A DNA stretch of 13,264 bases from Lachnospiraceae bacterium (GCA_024699595.1 JAILPG010000107.1:1-13264); one strand, 5' to 3'; positions 4,557 to 12,159 are shown, counted from the first letter of the stretch. Notes: generated by a model not told the origin, from the sequence alone. Program-made: numbers and translations.

Positions 4557-6143
4557 TTATATATAATTCAACAGTGTCTGCTGGACGATCTTGGCTGTTG
4601 CGGACTGGGCGGCCTGCAGTGCCACCTCGGCGCTCTTAAGATCGATCGCTGCATCAGTAAGATCTATGTTTATATTGGAATCCGCAAGCTCCTTGAAGTT
4701 CTGTCTCTGCTCACTGACTCTTTCCTTGGTAAGTGCCAGACGCTCGCTCTTACTGCCTGCTGCCGTATTCTCGGTATTGAGCCTTGCAGCGTAATCCTGG
4801 AAGCGGGTTATCGCACTTGAGAACAGTTGCTGCATATTCTCCTTAAGATAGTCAAACTGCTTCCTGCAGGCTTCAAGCATTCCGTTAATGCTCTTTAATT
4901 CGTCCTCGGTATAGCTTGTATCCTTCTGCATTTCCTCAAGGGTCTTTATCTTATCCTCGACATCCAAAACAGCCTGGGTTGCTTCCACAAGCTCATCCAC
5001 ATCTCTTCCTATATCATGTGAATAGACATCGGCTGCATTTGTGTTGATCTCAAGAGACTGGTTAAAGGCAACCTCATAATTGATCTTCTGTCTGGTTATC
5101 TTGTTTGTATCCTTATCAATGTCAGGTGTGGTCTGATCATCCTTATAGTTGTACGGGATGACTTTTGATGCAGCATCTGCAGTATCCTTGGACTTGCAGG
5201 CAAAGTAATGCTCGGGTCTGAGATCACCCTTTAAAAACTCATGCTTGGAATATTCGATCTGGAATTTCGATCCGTCAGCCTGCAGCTTTTCGGCAACATT
5301 CTTTCCAAGGATCAGCTCGCCGGTATCTGCTATAAGCCTTACTTCATCATCACCTATGCTTGTATACAGTGCATCATTGGCTGCCTGATCTGTTCCAAGC
5401 TGGTCAACCTGAACATTTATAGTCCCGGTCGTTCCGTCTTTCATCGTATAACTTATCTCAGGTGCAAGAGCAGTTCCGTCAGCATTGACCTGAGGATAAT
5501 CAAGCTTGTCATAAGCAAGCCTTGCCCTGAATACTTCATTATTTTGGATCCTGTTTTCGACTATTGCGGTTGCCGGGTCATTAGGATCGGGAATATTTGA
5601 CTTATTGACATCAAAGGATCCCGATACGTAATTGATCTTGCTCACTTCCTTGAAATCAAGGGTCTGGATCATCGTATACTGAAGATTGTTCGTATCCTCA
5701 AGGAAGGTTAATGGTTCACTGGTCCTGTAACCCGTAAAAACCGTTCTTCCCGCATAATCTGCATTTCCTGCTGCATATATCTGCTTTCTAAGCGCCGACA
5801 TATTCTCAAGGAGATTCATCCTGTCGCCGGCAGTATTGTCATCGGAAGCACCTGTTGTAAGGTTGCTCTGAATGCTCTCTATAACCTTGTTGGTCTGGTC
5901 AAGTGCGGTCTCAGTCGTGGTAAGCCAGGCTTCCGCATCGGGGATGTTCTTGTCATAATACTGATTAAGCTCTGCTATGTTGGTATTTAACCTTAAGGCT
6001 CTTATGGCAATGACCGGATCATCAGAAGGACGCGTGATCTTCTGTCCCGTAGCCACCTGTGTATTAAGCTTGTCGGCATATTCCTTGTTGAGAGTAATAT
6101 TGTTCTTTGCATTATTGTTCATTATGCCGTTGGTTATTCTCAT
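4557..6143 (-). CDS. flgL: Hook-filament junction protein FlgL (HAP3)
   Basis: FlgL forms the second junction ring between FlgK and the filament and is exported by the flagellar type III system. The 528-residue protein begins MRITNGIMNNNAKNNITLNK and has the flagellin-like N-terminal helix with LNTQVATGQKITRPSDDPV (about residues 26-44), diagnostic of FlgL. It ends in the D0-type helix DAAIDLKSAEVALQAAQSAT, closing with LLNYI. It is much longer than E. coli or B. subtilis FlgL (about 300 residues). The extra length is a central surface-type region rich in Asp/Thr/Asn (roughly 150-400). AAAGGA lies seven bases before the ATG in a 13-nt gap after the second flgK, so translation is probably coupled. 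It is the last gene of the flgM operon. Confidence 0.95.
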   Translation of the reverse strand: MRITNGIMNNNAKNNITLNKEYADKLNTQVATGQKITRPSDDPVIAIRALRLNTNIAELNQYYDKNIPDAEAWLTTTETALDQTNKVIESIQSNLTTGASDDNTAGDRMNLLENMSALRKQIYAAGNADYAGRTVFTGYRTSEPLTFLEDTNNLQYTMIQTLDFKEVSKINYVSGSFDVNKSNIPDPNDPATAIVENRIQNNEVFRARLAYDKLDYPQVNADGTALAPEISYTMKDGTTGTINVQVDQLGTDQAANDALYTSIGDDEVRLIADTGELILGKNVAEKLQADGSKFQIEYSKHEFLKGDLRPEHYFACKSKDTADAASKVIPYNYKDDQTTPDIDKDTNKITRQKINYEVAFNQSLEINTNAADVYSHDIGRDVDELVEATQAVLDVEDKIKTLEEMQKDTSYTEDELKSINGMLEACRKQFDYLKENMQQLFSSAITRFQDYAARLNTENTAAGSKSERLALTKERVSEQRQNFKELADSNINIDLTDAAIDLKSAEVALQAAQSATAKIVQQTLLNYI

Positions 6144-6156
6144 GCGGTCATCCTTT

Positions 6157-8166
6157 CTATACTCCTGTCTGGAGTATCAGCCTGTCGTAGATCTGCTGCA
6201 TTATCGACATCATCTTTGCCGAAAGATTGTACGCTTCCCTGAACTTTACAAGATTCAGTGCTTCCTCGTCATTATCAACTCCCGATACCGAGACTCTCTG
6301 GTTGTTGATCGAGTTGTTTATGTCCGTGTAGTTTTTGGTAAAGGTCGATGCAGCACTCGTGCCGAGAGCTATGTCTGCCGTCATCGTCTGTAAGAACTCC
6401 TGAGCAGTACATCCGCGGAAAGCCATCTTGGACTTATCGGTCTTTACCGAAAGCAGACTCTCTGCTATGTCCTGATTGTCCTGACCCTTGTAATAGTCGG
6501 TACTTGTGAGGAATTTATCAACATCCGTTACCATGTCTTTGTTGACCATCATTGTGGCAGCTGTCAGCTGGTAATAATTGTCGCCCTTAGAGTTTATAGT
6601 CTTAAGCTTTGCATCCCTGGGCTTGGTGGTATCGCCGGTCGCCTCGTATTCATACTGGTCATCAAACTTGTAGAAGCCTTCGTCAACCGCGTTTTTCGCT
6701 ACTAACAGCGCATCGGCATATTCATAATCAGCACCCCTTGCGGTCCTCTCTATGTCATTCATGGCGGCAGAGAACTGTCTTACCCATTCATTCATCTGCT
6801 CCTGGTAATAGGGGATACCGAGATAATCAACACTTGTTCCTATCTTTGCTTCTTTACCGAGATAGGCTGAGGGGTCCTTTGTGACCGTAAACACGTAATC
6901 AGCTTTCTTGGGATCGCTGTCCGGATCGAGCTCCGCAGCAAATTCCGTATATTCAAATATCTCATTTGCAAACTGTATGGATCCTTCCGGCGGAAGGGTC
7001 ATCTTGTTGACATCCATGAGGTATGAATACTTCGAAGCGTCCACATGGATCTTATATTCATAGACAGGCTTCGTCGTATCATAAACGGGATTACCGCCCG
7101 CATCGAAAACAAGATCTCCATTTTCATCCACTTTCTGTTCGTATACCGGGTTGCCGCCTTCATCAAGCACAGCATTTTGCTCCACGCTCGTACCTAACGT
7201 CCCATGGAAATACTCATCATTGTTTCCGTCCCTTACCTCTATGAGTCCCTTAAGCTTTCCTCCGAGATTCTTTCCGTATAGGTTAAAATCAAGACCGTTG
7301 GACCATTTGATATCATATAGACCCTCGGCATCCGACTGGTTGACCTTGTTTTCCCTGGCCGTACATGACAGGGTGTTGTATTCATAACTCTTTACAAGAG
7401 TCTGTCCGCCTGCGATCTTTACGGTATAACGGTTCATTCCCGACTTCTCGGCATTGGGATCGTTAGATCCTTCCTCTGTTGTATATACGGGAACCTCTAT
7501 GACTTCTACATCCACGATCTTTGAAAGTTCATCTATCATAAGGGCTCTCTTGTCCCTTAACTCATTTGCTATCACGTGATTGCACTCGATCATGTTGATC
7601 TGCTTGTTGATAGTGGCGATCTCGGATGCAAGGGCATTGATCTGGTCGGTGTAATTCTTGATCTCGGAATTGGCATCTTCCTGGAGCTTTCTGAGATTTG
7701 TGGACATCTCGTTAAAGTAATTCGAAAGACTTGCACACTGTCCCAAGAACTGTGATTTTACCGCATCATCGCCGGGGCTTTTGTACACTTCGTCAAGAGA
7801 ATCAAACATATCCGAAAAGATCGTATTAAAGCCTCTCATCGTATCAGTCTCGGTAAAATAATCCTCTATCTGCATCATGTAATCTTTGCGTTCTTCATAG
7901 ATACCGAGCGTCGAGCAGCTGTTCCAGTATTTCAGGTCATAATACTGGTTGCGGATCTGATCCACGGATATTGAGTTAACGCCTGCGCCTGCCATTCCAT
8001 AGCGGGTATGGGTCCTTAAAGCGTCAGCTGCCTGCTGCGTGATCTTCTGTCTGGAATATCCTTCGGTCTCAACGTTTGATATGTTGTTGCCTGTCGTGTT
8101 AAGCCACGCATTTGCTGCCTGAAGACCCGTATATGCTATATTTAATCCGAAAAATGTTGAAGGCAT
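6157..8166 (-). CDS. flgK: Hook-associated protein FlgK (HAP1), second paralog
   Basis: FlgK makes the first junction ring on the completed hook. This 669-residue protein starts MPSTFFGLNIAYTGLQAANA and has the FlgK/FlgE-type motif NTTGNNISNVETEGYSRQ (about residues 23-40). The C-terminal rod/hook helix motif reads EALNLVKFREAYNLSAKMM, then MQQIYDRLILQTGV. It is longer than E. coli FlgK (547 residues). The middle holds a two-unit repeat starting GGNPVY at residues 337 and 357. Five cysteines are visible (in NSCST, GQCAS, ECNHV, SCTAR and GCTAQ), which is many for an exported axial protein. AGAGGTGA precedes the ATG, 23 nt after the first flgK. Both paralogs look intact and have diverged strongly, so this is an old duplication. 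Which one performs the classical role is unknown. Confidence 0.94.
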   Translation of the reverse strand: MPSTFFGLNIAYTGLQAANAWLNTTGNNISNVETEGYSRQKITQQAADALRTHTRYGMAGAGVNSISVDQIRNQYYDLKYWNSCSTLGIYEERKDYMMQIEDYFTETDTMRGFNTIFSDMFDSLDEVYKSPGDDAVKSQFLGQCASLSNYFNEMSTNLRKLQEDANSEIKNYTDQINALASEIATINKQINMIECNHVIANELRDKRALMIDELSKIVDVEVIEVPVYTTEEGSNDPNAEKSGMNRYTVKIAGGQTLVKSYEYNTLSCTARENKVNQSDAEGLYDIKWSNGLDFNLYGKNLGGKLKGLIEVRDGNNDEYFHGTLGTSVEQNAVLDEGGNPVYEQKVDENGDLVFDAGGNPVYDTTKPVYEYKIHVDASKYSYLMDVNKMTLPPEGSIQFANEIFEYTEFAAELDPDSDPKKADYVFTVTKDPSAYLGKEAKIGTSVDYLGIPYYQEQMNEWVRQFSAAMNDIERTARGADYEYADALLVAKNAVDEGFYKFDDQYEYEATGDTTKPRDAKLKTINSKGDNYYQLTAATMMVNKDMVTDVDKFLTSTDYYKGQDNQDIAESLLSVKTDKSKMAFRGCTAQEFLQTMTADIALGTSAASTFTKNYTDINNSINNQRVSVSGVDNDEEALNLVKFREAYNLSAKMMSIMQQIYDRLILQTGV

Positions 8167-8189
8167 ATGTTCACCTCTTTTCTAAATCA

Positions 8190-9911
8190 TCACATGTTTC
8201 CAAGTCTGTCTATTACATGCGCGATCATGTCGTTTACCGTGTTTATGTATCTGCTCGCTGCATTGAATGCGTTCTGAAACTTGATCATGTTCTGCAGCTC
8301 TTCGTTGGAGGATACTCCCATTATCTGCTGCCTTGCATTGTCTATTGAGGTAACCGTTGCCGACTGCGAATCGGCGATCGTCTTATATATGTATCCCGAA
8401 GTTCCTACTGCAGATACCATATCGGAATAGAGATCCGAGAAGTTGCTGGTCTTTGTTACATTCGGATTCAGTACAAGCGATGCCTGACTGAAGGCGTTGG
8501 CAAGCTGGTCGGCCTTGCTCTGATCCACTTCCTTGTCATCCGTTATAAAGCTTTCCTGCGGATGTCCGAGCTTTGTCGGCTGCTTTAACAGATCGGGATT
8601 GATCTTTAAATTAGAGCAGGTGTACATCGTGGATACGTCAGCAGGGGAGCCTGATGTATCTTCAGGTACGTAAGTGTAGGTTCCGCTTCCGTCATCCTTG
8701 TATCTGTCACTTCCAAGCCTTACAAAGAGCTCCATCGGAAGTACATCATCGGCGGTCTGTCCTGCCCCTACCGTATAGGAAGGAGTGCCTCCCTCGTCTA
8801 TCGTCTTTTTTTCACCTGCTAATATATTATTGACCTCTGTTACGATCTTGTGCACAAGATTGTCAAACTCGGCCATTGCATTCATTATTATGGAATTTGA
8901 GGTGCACATCTTGTCTGTGGTACCGGTCTGGTAGACATCCTTTTCCAGATCGGTATAATTGGCTCTCCTGTCACCTCTTGCAAGCACCAGTGACTTCAGC
9001 TCTCCGATGTTTGTGTTCATCTTGCTGGAGATCTCCTGGTTGACATCAAATACTTCCTTATTGCCGTAGGAAGGCCATACCGGAGTATAGAATCCGGTTC
9101 CGGGATCGAGCGTGGTACCCATATAGAAGGGCTGTCCCTTTCCGGGAACCACTATGGGAATACCTTCGAAGGTTACGGTGACCATTCCCTTAATATCTTC
9201 TTTATAGGTTACGTTTCCGTAAGCCCCGAGCTCGTCAAGAAGCTGGTTTCTCGCATCCCTCAGATCGTTTGCTTCCTCAAGGGCCAGATCCAGCTTTTTC
9301 GTGTTCTCATTATATTCGGGAGTCATCTCGACTCTTCCGATCTTATCATTGTATTCGCAGATCTTGTCACAGTACTCGTTGATAGTGGTGACCATGTCCT
9401 TGATCTTTGCGTTTAAGTTGTCCTGATAATCAACAAGGCCCTGGTATACGCCCTGGGCTCTGTCTAAGAATTCGGATGCGCAGGATACAAACTGTCCCTC
9501 GGTAACCGCACTTGAAGGATCCTTCTGAAGCTCCTCAACCGAAGTCCAGAGGCTTGTGAGGGCATCCTTAAATGACGCACCGGTAAGCTCTCCCAAAAAA
9601 ACTTCCATCTCATTCGACACTTCATAACACGTCGAATAAAAGGCCTCTCTTCCCGATTCCTTCCTGTAGGAAGCATCAAGGAATTCGTCCCTTACCTGTC
9701 TTACCTTACTGTATGCAACGCCAAGACCGGACTGCTGAGTCGAAACTGCGGCTGTACCTATGTTATGGTATACCCTGTCGCTCTGCAGCACCTGCTGCCT
9801 TGTGTATCCCTGAGTTTCTATATTGGATAAATTATGCGCCGTTGTATTTAGCGCATTCTGACTTGTCGATATTCCGGATTGTCCAACGTGTAAAGCACTG
9901 AATAAACTCAT
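8190..9911 (-). CDS. flgK: Hook-associated protein FlgK (HAP1), first paralog
   Basis: A 573-residue FlgK beginning MSLFSALHVGQSGISTSQNA with the motif NTTAHNLSNIETQGYTRQQV (about residues 22-41). It ends with ELQNMIKFQNAFNAASRYIN and NDMIAHVIDRLGNM, the expected C-terminal helix. The start at 9911 is chosen over an ATG at 9950 that lies inside flgN. GAAGGTGA sits just upstream of 9911, and FlgK proteins begin at this motif. The size is close to standard FlgK, so this copy is the likelier classical HAP1. Six cysteines occur (STCYE, SCASE, EYCDK, KICEY, KMCTS, YTCSN), unusual in flagellar axial proteins. It follows flgN by 22 nt, matching the pairing of FlgN with FlgK as its export client. Confidence 0.94.
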   Translation of the reverse strand: MSLFSALHVGQSGISTSQNALNTTAHNLSNIETQGYTRQQVLQSDRVYHNIGTAAVSTQQSGLGVAYSKVRQVRDEFLDASYRKESGREAFYSTCYEVSNEMEVFLGELTGASFKDALTSLWTSVEELQKDPSSAVTEGQFVSCASEFLDRAQGVYQGLVDYQDNLNAKIKDMVTTINEYCDKICEYNDKIGRVEMTPEYNENTKKLDLALEEANDLRDARNQLLDELGAYGNVTYKEDIKGMVTVTFEGIPIVVPGKGQPFYMGTTLDPGTGFYTPVWPSYGNKEVFDVNQEISSKMNTNIGELKSLVLARGDRRANYTDLEKDVYQTGTTDKMCTSNSIIMNAMAEFDNLVHKIVTEVNNILAGEKKTIDEGGTPSYTVGAGQTADDVLPMELFVRLGSDRYKDDGSGTYTYVPEDTSGSPADVSTMYTCSNLKINPDLLKQPTKLGHPQESFITDDKEVDQSKADQLANAFSQASLVLNPNVTKTSNFSDLYSDMVSAVGTSGYIYKTIADSQSATVTSIDNARQQIMGVSSNEELQNMIKFQNAFNAASRYINTVNDMIAHVIDRLGNM

Positions 9912-9933
9912 GTAATCACCTTCAAATGTTGAA

Positions 9934-10452
9934 TCACTGCTTGGCATCAAACCCCGTCATAGCCGTCCCGAGCATCTCGCCGGAATTATATCCGCCCTTG
10001 CCGTAATTTGCGGTCTCGGGAGCCTGACGCATTGCCTGTATCATGTTAAGGTCAAACTCGACCATTTCCAGAGAATGGGCTATAAGATCCTGATTGTGTT
10101 CATTGATCATCCTCACCTGCGTGACAACGCTTTTGAGCCTGTCATGCACTTCGGACAGCCTTTTCTTCTCCTTGGGCTGATTTGACAACAGTTCTATCAA
10201 ATGTGTCAGCTTTAAGGTTTCAACATCCTTGTTGATTACGTCTGCGATATCAGCGGTTACAGTCTCACGTTTTTTCTCCAGATGACTGATCTGATCCACA
10301 ACGATTTGTTCTTCATCCGTGATCTTTTGTAATTCTTCAATGTCACCCTTCACTATTACGGGTGTTTTCTTTTCAGCTAATTCAAGAAGTTTTTCATATA
10401 TGACGCTTTCCTTTTCGAGTGTGGTTATAAGATCCTCCATTAAGCTTGCCAT
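9934..10452 (-). CDS. flgN: FlgN-type export chaperone for FlgK/FlgL
   Basis: FlgN is a cytoplasmic chaperone that binds the C-terminal helices of FlgK and FlgL and delivers them to the export apparatus. The 172-residue product begins MASLMEDLITTLEKESVIYE and is almost wholly helical to about residue 145. It has the FlgN-like pattern LLELAEKKTPVIVKGDIEEL (22-41) and EEQIVVDQISHLEKKRETV (47-65). A glycine-rich tail follows, ending GTAMTGFDAKQ. A GGGGA RBS lies close upstream. Position between flgM and flgK is the standard Gram-positive order. The 79-nt gap after flgM holds two mutually exclusive hairpins. With two FlgK paralogs and a long FlgL downstream, FlgN may have three clients. Confidence 0.9.
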   Translation of the reverse strand: MASLMEDLITTLEKESVIYEKLLELAEKKTPVIVKGDIEELQKITDEEQIVVDQISHLEKKRETVTADIADVINKDVETLKLTHLIELLSNQPKEKKRLSEVHDRLKSVVTQVRMINEHNQDLIAHSLEMVEFDLNMIQAMRQAPETANYGKGGYNSGEMLGTAMTGFDAKQ

Positions 10453-10475
10453 ATATTTCCCCTTTCTCTTTAGCT

Positions 10476-10508
10476 AAAAGCCCTTTCCCATTTGGGAAGA
10501 AAGCTTTT
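10476..10508 (-). other. Second of two competing hairpins before flgN
   Basis: AAAAGC (10508-10503) can pair with GCUUUU (10481-10476), and inside it UUCCC pairs with GGGAA around an AAAU loop with a few G-U pairs between. The 5' arm is also part of the 3' arm of the hairpin at 10502-10540, so only one can form at a time. It ends about 15 nt before the flgN SD. Confidence 0.5.
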
Positions 10509-10540
10509 AAGTATCAGAAAGCTTACGATACTTAAAAGCT
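10502..10540 (-). other. Perfect 14-bp hairpin at the flgM stop codon
   Basis: AGCTTTTAAGTATC (10540-10527) is repeated exactly inverted at 10515-10502, with an 11-base loop. The 5' arm contains the flgM stop codon TAA. It is followed by UUCUUCCC, a poor U-tract, so it is at best a leaky terminator. It may adjust downstream expression or mRNA stability. Confidence 0.7.
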
Positions 10541-10813
10541 GAACTTCTCCTCAAATTTGGCTAACAGTTTTCCGGCAAAATCATCATTGCTTACACTGTA
10601 GTTTCCTGACTGGATCTTTGCTTTCAAAGGATCTGTGATCTCTGATCTGATATCACTCGAACCTGAAACAGCCTGCCTAACGGTCTGCATATCTCTTCCT
10701 AAGCTTGATATGCTTACCTGATCGGTACGTGCTGCAGCAGTGGTCCCCGAAACCTTCGTAGGTTTCTTTGCCGAATAGATTTGAGACATTGCGTTATATG
10801 CTTCTATACGCAT
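10532..10813 (-). CDS. flgM: Anti-sigma-28 factor FlgM
   Basis: FlgM binds sigma-28 and keeps late flagellar genes off until it is exported through the completed hook. The 93-residue product has the usual FlgM length. Its N-terminal half looks disordered (MRIEAYNAMSQIYSAKKPTK, then a DQVSISSLGRDMQ segment shared by Gram-positive FlgM). Its C-terminal sigma-binding part is RSEITDPLKAKIQSGNY followed by FAGKLLAKFEEKFSF. The start at 10813 is chosen for GGGAGG seven bases upstream. An ATG at 10870 lies at the predicted start of transcription and would add 19 atypical residues. Being under a sigma-28 promoter gives the known feedback loop, where sigma-28 drives its own inhibitor. It heads the operon flgM-flgN-flgK-flgK-flgL. 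Confidence 0.92.
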   Translation of the reverse strand: MRIEAYNAMSQIYSAKKPTKVSGTTAAARTDQVSISSLGRDMQTVRQAVSGSSDIRSEITDPLKAKIQSGNYSVSNDDFAGKLLAKFEEKFSF

Positions 10814-10824
10814 AACACGGCCTC

Positions 10825-10834
10825 CCTTCCTTGA
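10825..10834 (-). promoter_or_regulatory. Candidate CsrA site next to the flgM Shine-Dalgarno
   Basis: The mRNA reads UCAAGGAAGG, matching nine of ten consensus positions (A/U)CANGGANG(U/A). It overlaps the start of the flgM SD (GGGAGG at 10826-10821). Binding is inferred only. Confidence 0.4.
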
Positions 10835-10847
10835 AAAATTTATCGGT

Positions 10848-10866
10848 TCAGAGCATCCTTCTCTGA
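10848..10866 (-). promoter_or_regulatory. Candidate CsrA hairpin at the start of the flgM mRNA
   Basis: UCAGAG-AAGGAUG-CUCUGA is a perfect 6-bp stem with a seven-base loop containing AAGGAUG, which agrees with the ARGGAUG core of selected CsrA ligands. It begins about seven bases after the predicted start of transcription. Its GGA lies about 28 nt upstream of the GGA of the site at 10825-10834. Confidence 0.45.
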
Positions 10867-10879
10867 CCATCTATATTTT

Positions 10880-10906
10880 TTATCGGTCTTTTTTTAACAG
10901 ACTTTA
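10880..10906 (-). promoter_or_regulatory. Sigma-28 promoter of flgM-flgN-flgK-flgK-flgL
   Basis: On the minus strand TAAA (10903-10906), 15 bases and ACCGATAA (10880-10887). The -35 is perfect and the -10 differs at one base. Start of transcription near 10873, leader about 60 nt. It lies after the aldolase terminator, so flgM is not expected to share the aldolase transcript. Confidence 0.88.
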
Positions 10907-10948
10907 GCACGAATGGTAAATTTTTTTGTTGTTTCAGCCAATTATTGT

Positions 10949-10976
10949 AAAAAAAGGGCCGTCATGTGACAGCCCT
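10949..10976 (-). terminator. Intrinsic terminator of the aldolase gene
   Basis: Minus-strand AGGGCUGUC/GACGGCCCU forms a 9-bp stem (one G-U pair) around an ACAU loop, followed directly by a run of seven U. It lies about 32 nt after the aldolase stop. Confidence 0.9.
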
Positions 10977-11007
10977 CTTTGGTATCTGTTGTATAAAGAT
11001 CCGCTCT

Positions 11008-11976
11008 TTATGCTTTTCCGTCTGATCCAAGCACGTTCTTGATCTTATGAGCAACCATGTCCTTAACAGCCTGACGTGCGGGCTTTAAGTACTGACGGGG
11101 ATCGAAGTGATCAGGATGCTCTGCGAAATACTTACGGATATTTCCTGTCATTGCAAGACGGATATCGGAGTCGATGTTGATCTTACATACGGCAAGCTTT
11201 GCAGCCTCTCTTAACTGCTCCTCGGGGATACCTACTGCATCCGGCATATTTCCGCCATACTGGTTTACCATCTTTACGAATTCCTGAGGAACCGATGATG
11301 ATCCGTGAAGTACGATCGGGAATCCGGGAAGTCTCTTAATGCACTCTTCAAGCACGTCGAAACGAAGCGGAGGCGGAACAAGGATTCCGTCAGCGTTTCT
11401 TGTACACTGTGCTGCAGTAAACTTATAAGCTCCGTGAGATGTTCCGATAGCGATCGCAAGTGAATCACAGCCGGTCCTGTCTACGAATTCCTCAACCTCT
11501 TCGGGACGTGTGTAGCTTTCCTTACCTGCCTCTACTACTACCTCATCCTCGATACCTGCAAGTGTTCCAAGCTCAGCCTCTACAACAACGCCGTGCTCAT
11601 GAGCATAATCAACTACCTGCTTGGTGATCGCAACGTTCTCATCAAAAGGCTTGGATGAGCAATCGATCATTACGGAAGTGAAGCCTCCGTCGATACATGA
11701 CTTACAAAGCTCAAAGCTGTCGCCGTGATCAAGATGAAGTGCGATGGGGATATCGGGGTTCTCAATGATAGCTGCCTCTACAAGCTTTACCAGATAGGTA
11801 TGGTTTGCATAAGCTCTTGCTCCCTTGGATACCTGGAGGATAACGGGGCTCTTAAGCTCGCCTGCTGCCTCTGTGATACCCTGTACTATTTCCATGTTGT
11901 TTACGTTGAAAGCACCGATCGCGTATCCGCCGTCATATGCCTTCTTGAACATTTCTTTGGTTGTAACTAATGCCAT
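11008..11976 (-). CDS. fba: Class II fructose-1,6-bisphosphate aldolase
   Basis: This zinc-dependent cytoplasmic enzyme splits fructose 1,6-bisphosphate to dihydroxyacetone phosphate and glyceraldehyde 3-phosphate in glycolysis. The 322-residue product begins MALVTTKEMFKKAYDGGYAI. It shows the class II motif HLDHGDS at 81-87 (D83 catalytic, H84 zinc), VEAELGTLAG at 132-141, and the zinc ligands H181 in GTSHGAYKF and H224 in IVLHGSSSVP. Length and motifs match intact aldolases. Tagatose-bisphosphate aldolases are close relatives, but the overall pattern favours Fba. AAAGGA lies before the ATG. It is a single-gene unit with its own promoter and terminator. Its place beside the flagellar cluster seems incidental rather than functional. 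Confidence 0.95.
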   Translation of the reverse strand: MALVTTKEMFKKAYDGGYAIGAFNVNNMEIVQGITEAAGELKSPVILQVSKGARAYANHTYLVKLVEAAIIENPDIPIALHLDHGDSFELCKSCIDGGFTSVMIDCSSKPFDENVAITKQVVDYAHEHGVVVEAELGTLAGIEDEVVVEAGKESYTRPEEVEEFVDRTGCDSLAIAIGTSHGAYKFTAAQCTRNADGILVPPPLRFDVLEECIKRLPGFPIVLHGSSSVPQEFVKMVNQYGGNMPDAVGIPEEQLREAAKLAVCKINIDSDIRLAMTGNIRKYFAEHPDHFDPRQYLKPARQAVKDMVAHKIKNVLGSDGKA

Positions 11977-12088
11977 GGTCTTTTTCCTTTCTCTTTTGAT
12001 TTTTTATGATAGATAAAACCACTTTGCCGGTATGCTGTGACAATCACGGCAGACCACAGGCTTTTGCGGTTTCTTATATCCATCCGCT

Positions 12089-12117
12089 AGTATAACATCA
12101 ATATATTAATTCCACAA
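12089..12117 (-). promoter_or_regulatory. Sigma-A promoter of the aldolase gene
   Basis: On the minus strand TTGTGG (12112-12117), 17 bases and TATACT (12089-12094), with a TG one base before the -10 (extended -10). Start of transcription near 12082, leader about 105 nt. No riboswitch-like fold was recognised in the leader. Confidence 0.75.
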
Positions 12118-12118
12118 G

Positions 12119-12159
12119 AAAAAAAGGAAACACCGGACCGCCTCGGGTCAGATGTTTCC
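12119..12159 (-). terminator. Intrinsic terminator of the UDP-sugar dehydrogenase gene
   Basis: GGAAACA pairs with UGUUUCC, and an inner GACC/GGUC stem closes a CGAGGC loop. Seven U follow at once. The U-tract abuts the -35 element of the aldolase promoter, so the two units are separated with almost no spare DNA. Confidence 0.9.

Noticed and set aside
6609..7387. Open frames on the plus strand opposite flgK
   Set aside because: No RBS, low-complexity His/Arg/Ser/Pro-rich products typical of antisense shadows of a conserved gene.
10840..10847. Second ACCGATAA, 40 bp after the -10 of the flgM promoter
   Set aside because: The -35 position reads TCAG, and a start here would leave almost no leader before the flgM SD.
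11157..11170. ATATCGGA in the aldolase gene resembling a sigma-28 -10
   Set aside because: Inside a conserved coding region with no -35 at the right distance and no gene start nearby.
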